From assembly GCF_030145145.1 (NCBI RefSeq), contig NZ_JAQYWD010000040.1, positions 1 through 61,630 of the forward strand: DNA of 61,630 bases, read 5' to 3'. The notes below the pieces were generated by a model. That model made no database searches, was not told where the DNA came from, and worked only from the letters and a program-made list of their open reading frames with translations. The translations under genes were made by a program, and so were the position numbers. Of this stretch, positions 33,197 through 42,079 are shown piece by piece. How positions within the stretch are numbered: position 1 is the first letter of the stretch; every line of letters begins with the position of its first letter. This DNA is from Desulfobacula sp. Its GTDB lineage: Bacteria; Desulfobacterota; Desulfobacteria; Desulfobacterales; Desulfobacteraceae.

Positions 33197-34450
33197 TCAC
33201 ATGCCAATTGGAACCAACAAACGATTCGCTACTCGAAGAACTGAAAGAACCGCACTTTCCAAAAGGGGCACCCCTTCAGCAGCATAGGATCCACAGAACC
33301 AAATCCGCCTGCCAGCCTTCTGATGCAACAGCTTCAATAAATCTAAGCCAGCCAATGATTGTTCATTGACGACAGGCCGTTGCAGGTTATACTGAGCGAT
33401 TATAGTCTCTGGCTGAGGCTCAATCAGAGGATTGATGGTCTGGATAATGGGTTGGTCAATCTGCCAATCCGGATTAAAGCGGTTCATCAAAACACTACAC
33501 ATTGTGGCACGCCGGTCCGGTGCAATGAGGAGATTGATATGAGCCCATTTTTTCCTTTTAACAGGCATCAAGGCCGAATCCTGATGAACTATAATGGGAA
33601 CGTCGTCATAGCTAAAAGAGCTGAGCATTTTGCATTCAGTCTCGGAAGGGTTGGATAAAATATCGAGGGCTTGATTTGCCTGAGTGGCAACAATCAGATG
33701 ATCAAATGTTTCTACCTTTCCCTGTGTCGTTTCCAACCGCACATCGGACGGCGTTGGTTCCAAAGCACAGACCTCTGTTCCATACCGAATATCATCAATA
33801 CCACGGCTTAAACGCCTGACAACGTCTTGCGCGCCATATTTTGTTCGCAGTAGGGGCTGGGATCCAAATAAGTTGAGTAATGTCTCTAAAATTACAGGGG
33901 CCGGGTAAGCATTCAGACTGTCATAAGAACATGTACAAACCGTTGAAGCGAGTATTGGATATAGAAAATCAGTGATAAAGGCTTGAGAATAATCCTGACG
34001 CTGCAAATAATCAGCCAGGGTTGTTTGAGCTGATAAACCATCAGCCAAATCCTGAGAAGCGCCAAGGGCAAGTCGGGCTATATCATTCATAATTTGATTC
34101 AACTGTTCTGTGATTTCAGATCCGTCTGGCACTTGAGGCTGATAGGCGACATCCACATTCAGAAAATTCGGTTGACCGATCAGACAAAAAGATTGTGATG
34201 GATCGATAGGGTCAAAAGCTACCCCCACCTCACGATAGAGATTGAGTAAATTGGGCCACTGAGTGACATTAAAAATACGGGGGGGCACGTCCGTACGCAG
34301 GGCGACCCCCTTCTGTTCAAAGGTTATTGAATGCGCGTCCATGCCCAGGGTATGATGTTTCTCATATAGTGTCACCCGGTGTCCAGCCCGATTGAAAAGC
34401 CAGGCCGCACTTAAACCGGCAATGCCGGTCCCAATAATTCCAATTTTCAT
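33197..34450 (-). CDS. NAD(P)/FAD-dependent oxidoreductase (amine-oxidase fold)
   Basis: Start 34450 (MKIGIIGTGIAGLSAAW) follows AAGGGA; the 24 codons open upstream look non-coding. The 417-aa flavoprotein has the Rossmann motif GTGIAGLSAAWLFNRAG, then EKHHTLGMDAHSITFEQ and a C-terminal IWFCGSYAAEGVPLLESAV. It is a paralogue of the protein at 15952-17232 and keeps the same overall layout, though the GGH after the first Glu is replaced by GMDAH. It leads into a cytochrome, lipocalin and SRPBCC group on the same strand. Confidence 0.82.
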   Translation of the reverse strand: MKIGIIGTGIAGLSAAWLFNRAGHRVTLYEKHHTLGMDAHSITFEQKGVALRTDVPPRIFNVTQWPNLLNLYREVGVAFDPIDPSQSFCLIGQPNFLNVDVAYQPQVPDGSEITEQLNQIMNDIARLALGASQDLADGLSAQTTLADYLQRQDYSQAFITDFLYPILASTVCTCSYDSLNAYPAPVILETLLNLFGSQPLLRTKYGAQDVVRRLSRGIDDIRYGTEVCALEPTPSDVRLETTQGKVETFDHLIVATQANQALDILSNPSETECKMLSSFSYDDVPIIVHQDSALMPVKRKKWAHINLLIAPDRRATMCSVLMNRFNPDWQIDQPIIQTINPLIEPQPETIIAQYNLQRPVVNEQSLAGLDLLKLLHQKAGRRIWFCGSYAAEGVPLLESAVLSVLRVANRLLVPIGM

Positions 34451-34608
34451 ACCAATTCCCTTATGATGACAGTTGAATATACGTGTGACAGTCTGCACTT
34501 GGATATTTGTAATTATTCTCAATGACCGTCATCATTAAAACAGTCCCCTTTATAATACCCAATAAATAAATCGGCTCGTTATCGTAACAAATTTGACGCT
34601 GGCGTCAT

Positions 34609-35148
34609 CTACTCACATTTCATACCCCCCTCTATCCAGGCCATGACCTCTTTTTTCCACTCATCCAATCCGCCTTCGACCATATCAGTTTCTTTCTTTT
34701 TAAACGGCAGATTACCGCTCTCTGGTGTGGCGCCTTCTATGCCCCAAAGTACTCTTGGATCTTCTAATAGATGATGTTCCAAATCCCTGGCAAGTAACTC
34801 CCTGCTCTTGAATTTGGCAAATAACACTTCCATAATTTTTTCACAGGTTGTTTTCGCGTCCATACCTGAGATGTAAAGCCCAGGTTGAGCGAACCAGTCG
34901 TCACTGTGTTTAAATCCTGTTACGCTGCTTTTATGGCATTTAGTACAACGATTCACATCACTGCGTTTTTTATGGTTCGTAAAGGCAATTCCATTTTTAT
35001 CATTCTCCCAAAAATCATGGCAGATGGTACATGAGCCAGCATGGAATTTCGCGAAAAGATTAGTGCTGAACAAAGTATCATCTGCGTGAGCAAGACTAAA
35101 GATAAAAAACAATATCGCAGGTAAGACATATTGAATTTTTTTTTTCAT
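34609..35148 (-). CDS. periplasmic diheme cytochrome c
   Basis: A 179-aa exported protein: signal peptide over residues 1-22 and two heme-c attachment sites, CTICH (about 40) and CTKCH (about 68). Two extra Cys (TTCEKIM and the C-terminal GGMKCE) do not form further CxxCH motifs. AGGAGG stands just before the ATG. It would carry electrons in the periplasm; its neighbour at 33197 is a flavoprotein, so an electron-transfer link is possible but unproven. Confidence 0.85.
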   Translation of the reverse strand: MKKKIQYVLPAILFFIFSLAHADDTLFSTNLFAKFHAGSCTICHDFWENDKNGIAFTNHKKRSDVNRCTKCHKSSVTGFKHSDDWFAQPGLYISGMDAKTTCEKIMEVLFAKFKSRELLARDLEHHLLEDPRVLWGIEGATPESGNLPFKKKETDMVEGGLDEWKKEVMAWIEGGMKCE

Positions 35149-35235
35149 TTCCCCTCCTTTTTATGTTTGGACTATCCGACTACAATTTTAGACGGACTTC
35201 AAAATTCATCCTCGCCACTTTTTTAATCAACTGAA

Positions 35236-35820
35236 TTAGCCTTTTTTAGGCAAATTTTCATGATTGACAAATATTAACTGGCTTATGTCGAAACCAGCTT
35301 CTGCTGCTTTTTCTAATAGCGCAGACTTTATGCCTTCTTTCATAGTTGGGTTTCTTCCAAGAATCCACAAGTAGGATTTATCCGGCCCGCATACAAGTGA
35401 ATATTGGTAACCCTCCTGGTCAAGTTCAAAAATTATATAAGAACCATAAAAAGGGCCAAAGAAGGAAACTTTAAAGTAACCCAAATCTGACGCTTCTACA
35501 AAATACGCCTTTCCTTCATCTTCTTTCCATGAGTCTTTCTCCGCGGAGTATCCACGATTTATGACTTTGATACCACCGTCATTCCGCAATTTATAATCTG
35601 CGGTCACATGGGACAATCCTCGTTCAAATGAATGGTCCAGTCTTGCAATTTCATACCACTTACCCAGATATTTTTCTAACTTGAAATTATTAACGGGTTT
35701 TACATTTTCAGGTATTCCAGTACACCCAATTAGAAATATAAAAAATAAGATTGATACCTTTTTTATATTAGAACCTTTTTGGCCAAATCTGTTTTCAGTT
35801 CGTGAAATCTTCAAGGTCAA
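35236..35820 (-). CDS. blc: lipocalin (Blc-type) outer-membrane lipoprotein
   Basis: A bacterial lipocalin with lipobox FLIGC followed by NFKLEKYLGKWYEIARLDHS (the GxW lipocalin signature), GGIKVINRGYSAEKDSWKE and FFGPFYGSYIIFELD. It binds membrane lipids or lysophospholipids at the outer membrane. The start is unclear: the frame opens with TTG at 35820, inside the SRPBCC gene, but the natural N-terminus (KKVSILFF) begins at an ATA codon preceded by AAGG, so an unusual start is possible. The broken gene at 6539 is a close paralogue. Confidence 0.82.
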   Translation of the reverse strand: MTLKISRTENRFGQKGSNIKKVSILFFIFLIGCTGIPENVKPVNNFKLEKYLGKWYEIARLDHSFERGLSHVTADYKLRNDGGIKVINRGYSAEKDSWKEDEGKAYFVEASDLGYFKVSFFGPFYGSYIIFELDQEGYQYSLVCGPDKSYLWILGRNPTMKEGIKSALLEKAAEAGFDISQLIFVNHENLPKKG

Positions 35821-36241
35821 AATCCTTGTTTTTAATTGAAGTTACAAGCTTTTTGATACGATTAAGTGCAATCAAGCAGATAATTGAATAAGGGATGGCC
35901 CAGATCGGCATATCAAAGAACAACATACAACAATCCTCATTAATTGGAATAATGCGATGCCCCGTGGCGTTGATACCGCCAACGGACCATGTCCATTCTC
36001 TTTCTTTTTTTAAAGATGTAATGGTTAAAGCAAGAGAGAAACCCATAACAGTTTTTACAGAACCCTTGCTGCCATATAAAATGAACCTGTTAATGCAATT
36101 CACATCCACAACGGATGGCCCCCATTGAGGCCAGAGAGATGTGTCTGTAATGATCCGCCATACAAAACTTGAAGGCGCCATTATAATTAGCCCTGCCGAG
36201 AATCGCCCGGAATTTATTTGAAATTCGGGTCTGCTGTCCAT
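35795..36241 (-). CDS. SRPBCC (START-like) membrane-associated protein
   Basis: A START/polyketide-cyclase-like ligand-binding protein: IIMAPSSFVWRIITDTSLWP QWGP (about residues 20-43), then ALTITSLKKEREWTWSVGG, and a hydrophobic C-terminal helix (about 110-130) that may anchor it. Start is uncertain: ATG at 36241 (148 aa) lacks a site, while TTG at 36265 follows AGGTAG. The 3' end overlaps the lipocalin frame by 26 bases. A lipid or pigment ligand is likely. Confidence 0.72.
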   Translation of the reverse strand: MDSRPEFQINSGRFSAGLIIMAPSSFVWRIITDTSLWPQWGPSVVDVNCINRFILYGSKGSVKTVMGFSLALTITSLKKEREWTWSVGGINATGHRIIPINEDCCMLFFDMPIWAIPYSIICLIALNRIKKLVTSIKNKDFDLEDFTN

Positions 36242-36442
36242 GAGATCGTTCAACCAGTATTGCAAAAATCTACCTATACAATCTTTTTAAAGACTTCATA
36301 TCATGAATCGTTTTTTACCTTTAATGGATTTAGGCTTGTGGAAGTTCGTTACCGCAAGTCCATTTTAAGCTATCCTTTACAGCTTACCCGTTTGTTGCAT
36401 AAAGAAATTAGAAAATTAGCAAATAAAAAGCCTGAGGAACCT

Positions 36443-36838
36443 ATGAATAAGGGTTATAATAAGTTATCGAGACAAAAAATAACCAACTCCAGGAGACCAC
36501 CTCAAGTGAAGCCCAGTAAAGCACAAATTTATACTAAATACCATAAAATTCCCGAAATTCGATTCGAAGATCAGCAGCTAACTTCTTTCTCTGGTATCAT
36601 AATTTTTCAGTTGTTATTTGGACGACTCAATTTAAAGGCCAAAATTAAAAAATGTTTCTCGCATTTAAAAGTATCACCGATTTTTGGACACCACCTGATC
36701 GTCATACTGCTTATCCTTCACTTTACCCTGTCGCCTATTTTCGGGTTTGTGCTGGCCGTTCCGGTCACAGCCCTGGTCATTTATATTTTTCGACTCCACT
36801 TGAATGATCAGTGCGAGATTGATTTTCCAAACAAATAA
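36443..36838 (+). pseudogene. IS1380-type transposase remnant joined to an AI-2E-transporter-like tail
   Basis: Residues from the ATG at 36443 match the N-terminus of IS1380-family transposases (IPEIRFEDQQLTSFSGII, then FQLLFGRLNLKAKIKKCFSH). After about 36720 the frame changes abruptly to a membrane-type tail (SPIFGFVLAVPVTALVIYIF) that looks like the C-terminal helix of an AI-2E-family permease. The open frame therefore spans a deletion junction. Neither part is functional. The open frame extends upstream to 36218 by chance. Confidence 0.6.
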
Positions 36839-36850
36839 GTGTCTATCTAA

Positions 36851-36888
36851 AGGGCTTTTTGATTTTTTTTAAAATGGCCCTTTTTTAC
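36851..36888 (+). terminator. intrinsic terminator-like hairpin
   Basis: AAAGGGC and GCCC followed by six T form a hairpin with an AT-rich loop, 13 bases after the chimeric frame ends. It is likely the terminator of the gene whose 3' end survives here. Confidence 0.6.
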
Positions 36889-36966
36889 CCCTTACCCCAT
36901 CTTTTTGAAAGAGATTTACCCAAGTTGAACTTCGTTTTGTGATTTCTGAAAAGTAGGAGGAGGATC

Positions 36967-37284
36967 ATGTTCACAAAACCCTTGAGTTCAGACTTACCGT
37001 CAACCATTGACGAGGCGGTCAGAATACTTCTGGATGATTTGCGATTACGGGATCGAACCCAGCTGGGGTCGATGACAGCCGAAGATTTAAATTTGATCAA
37101 TAAGGTCGTTGGGCTTCAAATTACCTGGGATTTTCGATTATGGAGCGGCAATGGGTTACTATTGCATGCATGCCTGAATGCGATGGAGGATACTGGCAAG
37201 GAGTATGCCGATCCAACCATGGCCATTGTCCACTCCATGTGGAAAAAATTACAGGAAACCCATGTATTGAGGTTGGTAAAATAA
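36967..37284 (+). CDS. DUF6794-like hypothetical protein, 105 aa
   Basis: Small cytoplasmic protein with a very strong ribosome site (AGGAGGAGG before the ATG). The sequence STIDEAVRILLDDLRLRD, then MTAEDLNLINKVVGLQI and DFRLWSGNGLLLHACLNAM, matches the pattern I remember for DUF6794, whose function is unknown. It stands alone between the IS remnant and the HxlR regulator. Confidence 0.7.
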   Translation: MFTKPLSSDLPSTIDEAVRILLDDLRLRDRTQLGSMTAEDLNLINKVVGLQITWDFRLWSGNGLLLHACLNAMEDTGKEYADPTMAIVHSMWKKLQETHVLRLVK

Positions 37285-37399
37285 AACAGGTCAGCCATGA
37301 CTGCTGAGCTTATGGATAAAACCTATCATCAATGGATTTCAATGTGCGTCCCATATCGAATAATATCTATGTCTTAAAACTTCCTGTGGCGTTCATTTA

Positions 37400-37456
37400 G
37401 TCTATGAAAGGTCTCTATATTCCTACCAAAGATAGGTGAGCACTGGTGTTTCAAGC
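37400..37456 (+). repeat. 57-bp direct repeat, left copy
   Basis: Matches 38751-38807 at 44 of 57 positions without gaps. Conserved ends are GTCTATGA and GAGCACTGG/TTTCAAGC. The two copies flank the HxlR-VOC gene pair. Confidence 0.6.
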
Positions 37457-37576
37457 CATGGGTGAAATTTTAATTCGCGGTATGTTTGATAATACCATTA
37501 TGCACATGAGGAAAACCATTAAAAAATGATATGCAATATAAGAAAACATCCATAATATCTATAGAGAATGTCAGAT

Positions 37577-37912
37577 TCAATCCGATTCGACCAAACCCAG
37601 CTTGCCGACACCCCAAGAGTGCATCATTTCAAGGATTGGGAATGTACTTTGGCCAAGCTCAGTCAAAGAATATTCCACTCGGGGTGGGATCTCTGGGTAT
37701 ACCGTTCTAATCAATAACCCATCTCTTTCTAATTCTTTGAGTTGCTGAGTCAACATCTTCTGGCTCACGCCGGGTACGATCCGTTCAAGTTCTTTGTACC
37801 TCTTGGTTCCATCATGCAAATGCCAAAGCATGAGGCTTTTCCATTTCCCACTGAGAACATCCATTGTCACTTCAACCGGGCAACGATATTCTTTGCCGTT
37901 CCATTCAATCAT
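37577..37912 (-). CDS. HxlR-family transcriptional regulator
   Basis: A 111-aa winged-helix regulator: CPVEVTMDVLSGKWKSLML at the N-terminus, RYKELERIVPGVSQKMLTQQ as the recognition region and RVEYSLTELG in the wing. The conserved Cys11 is the redox-sensing position of YodB/QsrR-type members, which respond to quinones, methylglyoxal or other electrophiles. It is divergent from the VOC gene across about 200 bases and probably controls it. AAGGA precedes the ATG. Confidence 0.87.
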   Translation of the reverse strand: MIEWNGKEYRCPVEVTMDVLSGKWKSLMLWHLHDGTKRYKELERIVPGVSQKMLTQQLKELERDGLLIRTVYPEIPPRVEYSLTELGQSTFPILEMMHSWGVGKLGLVESD

Positions 37913-38110
37913 TTTTTATCCTTCTTAAAAAAAATATCTATTTAGCCGGCCCGAATATCAGCAATTCGAACCAAATGGTCCGTAACGAATTTAAAAGTGC
38001 CTTCTTGTTAATAAAATTCAAATACTTATTATTATGACATATCAGCTACACCAAGATGAAATATTTATTGTATCATAAATTAAGAATCAATTTTTATAAA
38101 GGGGAAAGAA

Positions 38111-38614
38111 ATGACTTATCCGAGAACTTTTTCACACATTGGGCTGTCTGTAACGGATCTTGACAAGGCCGTTGAGTTTTATACAAAAGTAATGGGGTGG
38201 TATGTAATAATGCCACCAACAGAAATTGTTGCTGATGACTCAGCAATCGGTGTCATGTGCAATGACGTTTTTGGTGAGGGATGGGGTAGTTTCCGTATCG
38301 CTCACATGGCAACAGGAGATAAGATCGGTGTTGAAATTTTTGAATTTAAAAATGCTGAACAAAGAGAGAACAATTTTGAGTACTGGAAAACCGGGGTTTT
38401 TCATTTCTGTGTTCAAGATCCAGATGTAGAAGGCTTAGCTGAGAAAATAGTTGAGCATGGTGGCAAACAACGAATGCCAGTACGTGAATATTATCCTGGT
38501 GAGAAACCTTATCGCATGGTTTATTGTGAAGACCCTTTTGGAAATCTCATCGAGATTTATTCTCACAGCTACGAACTGACGTATGCTGCTGGTGCTTATC
38601 AAGATAAACTATAA
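38111..38614 (+). CDS. VOC-family (glyoxalase/dioxygenase-like) protein
   Basis: A 167-aa vicinal-oxygen-chelate protein with two beta-alpha-beta-beta-beta modules: FSHIGLSVTDLDKAVEFYTK (metal His near residue 8), GVFHFCVQDPDVEGLAEKI (second His) and CEDPFGNLIEIYSHSY (Glu ligand). Such proteins isomerise or cleave small carbonyl or thiol-conjugated substrates. Divergent from and likely regulated by the HxlR gene. GGGGAAAG precedes the ATG. Confidence 0.85.
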   Translation: MTYPRTFSHIGLSVTDLDKAVEFYTKVMGWYVIMPPTEIVADDSAIGVMCNDVFGEGWGSFRIAHMATGDKIGVEIFEFKNAEQRENNFEYWKTGVFHFCVQDPDVEGLAEKIVEHGGKQRMPVREYYPGEKPYRMVYCEDPFGNLIEIYSHSYELTYAAGAYQDKL

Positions 38615-39104
38615 GTTATATGTTTATATGGGGGGCAGAATTTACAGATTTTGCCTCCTCGTCTTAATCTAAAATATCCTTACTGGTCCCCAATATTTCA
38701 AAAAATAACTTCGTCCAAGTAAAATAATGGTCGCAGAAAGTGTCCAATATGTCTATGACCTGTCTCAGTTTTACTATAAAAGGTAGGCGAGCACTGGCAT
38801 TTCAAGCAACCACTGAGAATATGTAAAAAGGGGATTGAAAATTATCCAATCCCCAATTTTTTAGCAGCTTTCAGAAACTATTTTGTTTAATTTTCTGCTG
38901 TCAAGGTCGTGGTGGGTTTATATACCATAAATGCTTGTTAGAAAATTATACCAAATCATTTAAGATCTTTGCAATATTTCTATTGCCCTGAACCTTAGAC
39001 TATTTGTTTATAGTTAAGATTCAGGGTGGTCTGTTATGACGTGTATTCCAGAGCAATTTTTAACCAGATACTTTGCCGTTCATTTCAGGCACGCGTCATG
39101 ATAT
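38615..39104. other. intergenic region with hairpins and repeat copy
   Basis: No gene is visible. A stem GGGGGCAGAAT/ATTTTGCCTCC at 38630-38659 may end the VOC transcript (no T-run). CCCTGAACCTTA at 38986 pairs with TTAAGATTCAGGG at 39014 and may end the leftward DJ-1 transcript. The right copy of the 57-bp repeat lies between. Confidence 0.45.
38751..38807 (+). repeat. 57-bp direct repeat, right copy
   Basis: Partner of 37400-37456 (77 percent identity, same orientation). Confidence 0.6.
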
Positions 39105-39788
39105 CTACTTATTGAGAAGCTTATTCATCATTTCAATCGCAACTGCCTTTGAGGATGCAGGATTCTGACCCGTTAACAGATTTCCGTCAACCTCAACATG
39201 ACTTTCCCAGTCAGCTCCCTTATGATAAAGACCCTGATTAGACTTGAGCATATCTTCAAGTAAAAAAGGGACAACCTCTGTGAGTTGCACAGCTTCTTCT
39301 TCAGAATTGCTGAAGCCGGTTACTCTTTTTCCTTTCACCAGGGGAGAACCATCCTCAGCTTTCGTATGACATAGAACTCCGGGCGCATGGCAAACCAGTC
39401 CAATCGGTTTGCCTTGCTGTGAAAAAGTCTCCAGGAGTGAAATGGAACTTTTGTCTTCAGCAAGGTCCCAGAGAGGTCCGTGCCCTCCAGGATAGAAAAC
39501 GGCATCGAAATCTGAAAAGTCCAGAGCGTCTAAACGGAGCGTGTTGGCGAGGTGCTTCTGAGCGTCTTCGTCATTGCGGAACCGCTCTGTTGACTCTGTC
39601 TGGAAATCAGGCTCGTCGCTTTTGGGGTCTAAAGGGGGATTCCCTCCTTTAGGAGATGCTAAGGTGACATCAACATTCTGGTCTTTAAATACGTAATAAG
39701 GGGAGGCGAATTCTTCCAGCCAGAAACCGGTTTTGTGTCCTGTGTTTCCAAGTTTATCGTGGGAGGTGAGTACCATTAATATTTTCAT
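39105..39788 (-). CDS. DJ-1/PfpI-family protein (Hsp31-like)
   Basis: A 227-aa class I glutamine-amidotransferase-like protein. The nucleophile elbow is GLVCHAPGVL with the catalytic Cys near residue 129; DAVFYPGGHGPLWDL and EFASPYYVFKDQNVDV match the Hsp31/glyoxalase III-type subgroup, which removes methylglyoxal adducts or acts as a chaperone. AAAGGAA precedes the ATG. It is the last gene of the electrophile-response run, 15 bases after the MDR gene. Confidence 0.87.
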   Translation of the reverse strand: MKILMVLTSHDKLGNTGHKTGFWLEEFASPYYVFKDQNVDVTLASPKGGNPPLDPKSDEPDFQTESTERFRNDEDAQKHLANTLRLDALDFSDFDAVFYPGGHGPLWDLAEDKSSISLLETFSQQGKPIGLVCHAPGVLCHTKAEDGSPLVKGKRVTGFSNSEEEAVQLTEVVPFLLEDMLKSNQGLYHKGADWESHVEVDGNLLTGQNPASSKAVAIEMMNKLLNK

Positions 39789-39803
39789 AAAAAATTTCCT
39801 TTT

Positions 39804-40853
39804 TTAAACGATCAATTCGTCTTTGTCATTAACCCGGACAACCAATTTCCCGAAGTTTTGACCATCCAACATGCCGATAAAGGCGTTCGGTGCATTCTCT
39901 AACCCATTGATCATATGCTCACGGTATTTTATCTGTCCTGTGCTCAGCCATTGAGACATCTCTTTTGCAAATTCGTCGTAGCGGTGGCCATAATCATCAA
40001 AAATAATGAATCCCTGAACCTTTAATCGTTTGACTAAAATTGTACCCATCAGAAGAGACATACGGTCCGGTCCATCAGGAAGCTGTGTCGCATTATACTG
40101 AGAAATAAGTCCGCATACTGGAATTCTGGCCTTTGTGTTGAGCAGCGGCAAGACTGCATCGAATACTTTTCCACCTACGTTCTCGAAGTAGATGTCAATT
40201 CCCTTGGGACAAACCTGGCTAAGATGCTGGGCAAAATCCAAAGATTTGTGGTCCAGACACTCATCAAATCCAAGCACCTCTTTTGCGTAGTTGCATTTTT
40301 CGCTACCACCGGCAATACCGACAACACGACAGCCTTTCAACTTCCCTATTTGTCCTACTGTTGCACCAACAGGGCCAGTGGCAGCAGCGACAACCAGGGT
40401 CTCTCCCTGTTTGGGTTGACCAATATCCAATAATCCCATATAGGCGGTAAACCCTGGCATACCCAGGATCCCCAATGCATAGGAGGCATTTTTGGGATTT
40501 TCGCCTAATCGGGTGAGACCGGAACCATCTGAAAGCGCATAATCCTGCCAGCCACTATACGCAAGTACCCACTCACCTTCTTTGTAATCAGGGTGACGGG
40601 ATGCTTCGATCTGAGAAATTGTTGCCCCCACCATCACTTGATCAATCTTAACAGGTTCTGCATAAGATGGCGCATCGTTCATCCTGCCCCGCATATAAGG
40701 ATCAAGGGAAAGATACTCGGTGCGCAGCAGCACCTGACCTTCAGCCGGCTGAGGAACAGGTGTATTGACCATGCGGAAATTATCGGGAACCGGAGCCCCC
40801 TTAGGGCGCGCAGCGAGCACGATGGAACGGTTGTGTTCTTTATTTTGAACCAT
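39804..40853 (-). CDS. NADP-dependent medium-chain reductase (CurA/YncB-like)
   Basis: A 349-aa zinc-independent MDR enzyme: LSLDPYMRGRMND near residue 50, AAATGPVGATVGQIGKLKG for NADP binding (about 155) and IDIYFENVGG. Such enzymes reduce the C=C bond of alpha,beta-unsaturated aldehydes and ketones. The ATG lies inside the last codons of the upstream old-yellow-enzyme gene (14-base overlap) with AAAGGAG in front, so the two are translationally coupled. Confidence 0.9.
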   Translation of the reverse strand: MVQNKEHNRSIVLAARPKGAPVPDNFRMVNTPVPQPAEGQVLLRTEYLSLDPYMRGRMNDAPSYAEPVKIDQVMVGATISQIEASRHPDYKEGEWVLAYSGWQDYALSDGSGLTRLGENPKNASYALGILGMPGFTAYMGLLDIGQPKQGETLVVAAATGPVGATVGQIGKLKGCRVVGIAGGSEKCNYAKEVLGFDECLDHKSLDFAQHLSQVCPKGIDIYFENVGGKVFDAVLPLLNTKARIPVCGLISQYNATQLPDGPDRMSLLMGTILVKRLKVQGFIIFDDYGHRYDEFAKEMSQWLSTGQIKYREHMINGLENAPNAFIGMLDGQNFGKLVVRVNDKDELIV

Positions 40854-41976
40854 GATTTGCTCCTTTTTCTTTTTTTAAAGATTCTTTTTTTTCAATGGCA
40901 CAATGCAACGCCTCTTCCATGGCGAGAGTTGAAAAGCACTTATTACATGAAATGCAGGATGCTTTTTCTCTGTCTCCTGCGGCCCATCTTTTGACAAGGT
41001 CTGGTTCCCTGATAAGCGGCCTTGACAGCGCAACATAGTCTGCGACTCCTGATGTTATGATTTCTTGTGCAATATTAAAGGACAGAAAACCGCCCACAAG
41101 AATAAGCGGAATCTTTATTTCCTTCTTGAAATCTTCAGCAGCTTTTCTGTAGTAGGCTTCCCGCTCTTCAGACTTTGATGTGCCGGCCCTGGAGGGAATG
41201 AGCTTGCCCGATTCGAAGGTTCCGCCGCTCATCTCGATGGCGTCTATTCCACGATCTTCAAGCATATGGCAAACCGTGATGATCTCATTTACCGTGATCC
41301 CCCCTTCGAGAAAATCTTCCGAGTTGATCTTGACCAGGACCGGGAATGACTGGCCCACCCTCTGCCTGATTTCTTCGTACACCTGGACAAGAAACTTTGC
41401 CCGGTTCTCAAGGGTTCCACCGTATACGTCATCACGCTGGTTATAAAAGGGAGATAAAAACTGACTCAGCAGATAGCCATGGGCAGCGTGGATCTGAACC
41501 GCATCAAAGCCCGATTTTACGGCTCTTTGGGCAGCATCACCAAAGGCAGTTACCGTTCTTTCAATCTCATCTACCGTCATTGCAGATGCTTTTTTAATAC
41601 CATCTACAATTACGTCTGAAGGGCCCAGGGGTGCATATTCGTCTTTTCCGATGCCGTTTTTTCCAGCATGGGCCAGCTGCACGGCAACAAGGCCGCCATG
41701 TTCGTGAACAGCTGAAGCAACCTGTTTTAAGCTGTCGATCATTGCGTCGGAATAGATGCCCATCTGTCTTGGGCCTGCCTGACCTTCCCTGATCACATGG
41801 GCATGGCCGGTAATAACAAGTCCGACTTCACCAAGGGCAAGTTGTGCCATGCAGCTCAACAACTTGTCATTTACCCTTCCATCAAGCCCTGCCATTGCTT
41901 CGTGGGTAGCAGATCTGACAAACCGATTTTTTATGTTCATTCCATTTATCTTGGTTGATTCAAATAATCTGGACAT
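40840..41976 (-). CDS. old yellow enzyme-type NADH:flavin oxidoreductase
   Basis: Start 41976 (MSRLFESTKINGMNIKNRF) has AAGGAA upstream; the 46 open codons before it look non-coding. A 378-aa FMN TIM barrel with IHAAHGYLLSQFLSPFYNQR (the His pair that binds substrate), VKINSEDF and ALSRPLIREPDLV for phosphate binding. The C-terminal CISCNKC cluster suggests a partial 4Fe-4S site like the 2,4-dienoyl-CoA reductase group, but the NADPH domain is absent. It reduces activated alkenes or quinones, complementing the MDR enzyme beside it. Confidence 0.88.
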   Translation of the reverse strand: MSRLFESTKINGMNIKNRFVRSATHEAMAGLDGRVNDKLLSCMAQLALGEVGLVITGHAHVIREGQAGPRQMGIYSDAMIDSLKQVASAVHEHGGLVAVQLAHAGKNGIGKDEYAPLGPSDVIVDGIKKASAMTVDEIERTVTAFGDAAQRAVKSGFDAVQIHAAHGYLLSQFLSPFYNQRDDVYGGTLENRAKFLVQVYEEIRQRVGQSFPVLVKINSEDFLEGGITVNEIITVCHMLEDRGIDAIEMSGGTFESGKLIPSRAGTSKSEEREAYYRKAAEDFKKEIKIPLILVGGFLSFNIAQEIITSGVADYVALSRPLIREPDLVKRWAAGDREKASCISCNKCFSTLAMEEALHCAIEKKESLKKEKGANHGSK

Positions 41977-42079
41977 TTTTTTCCTTTGATATTCATGTTT
42001 GACTTCGGTTGACAATGACGGCTGACATACGTGTATAACAACATGCAGCCGATTTAATTGATCAAAATTAAGGTTAGGG

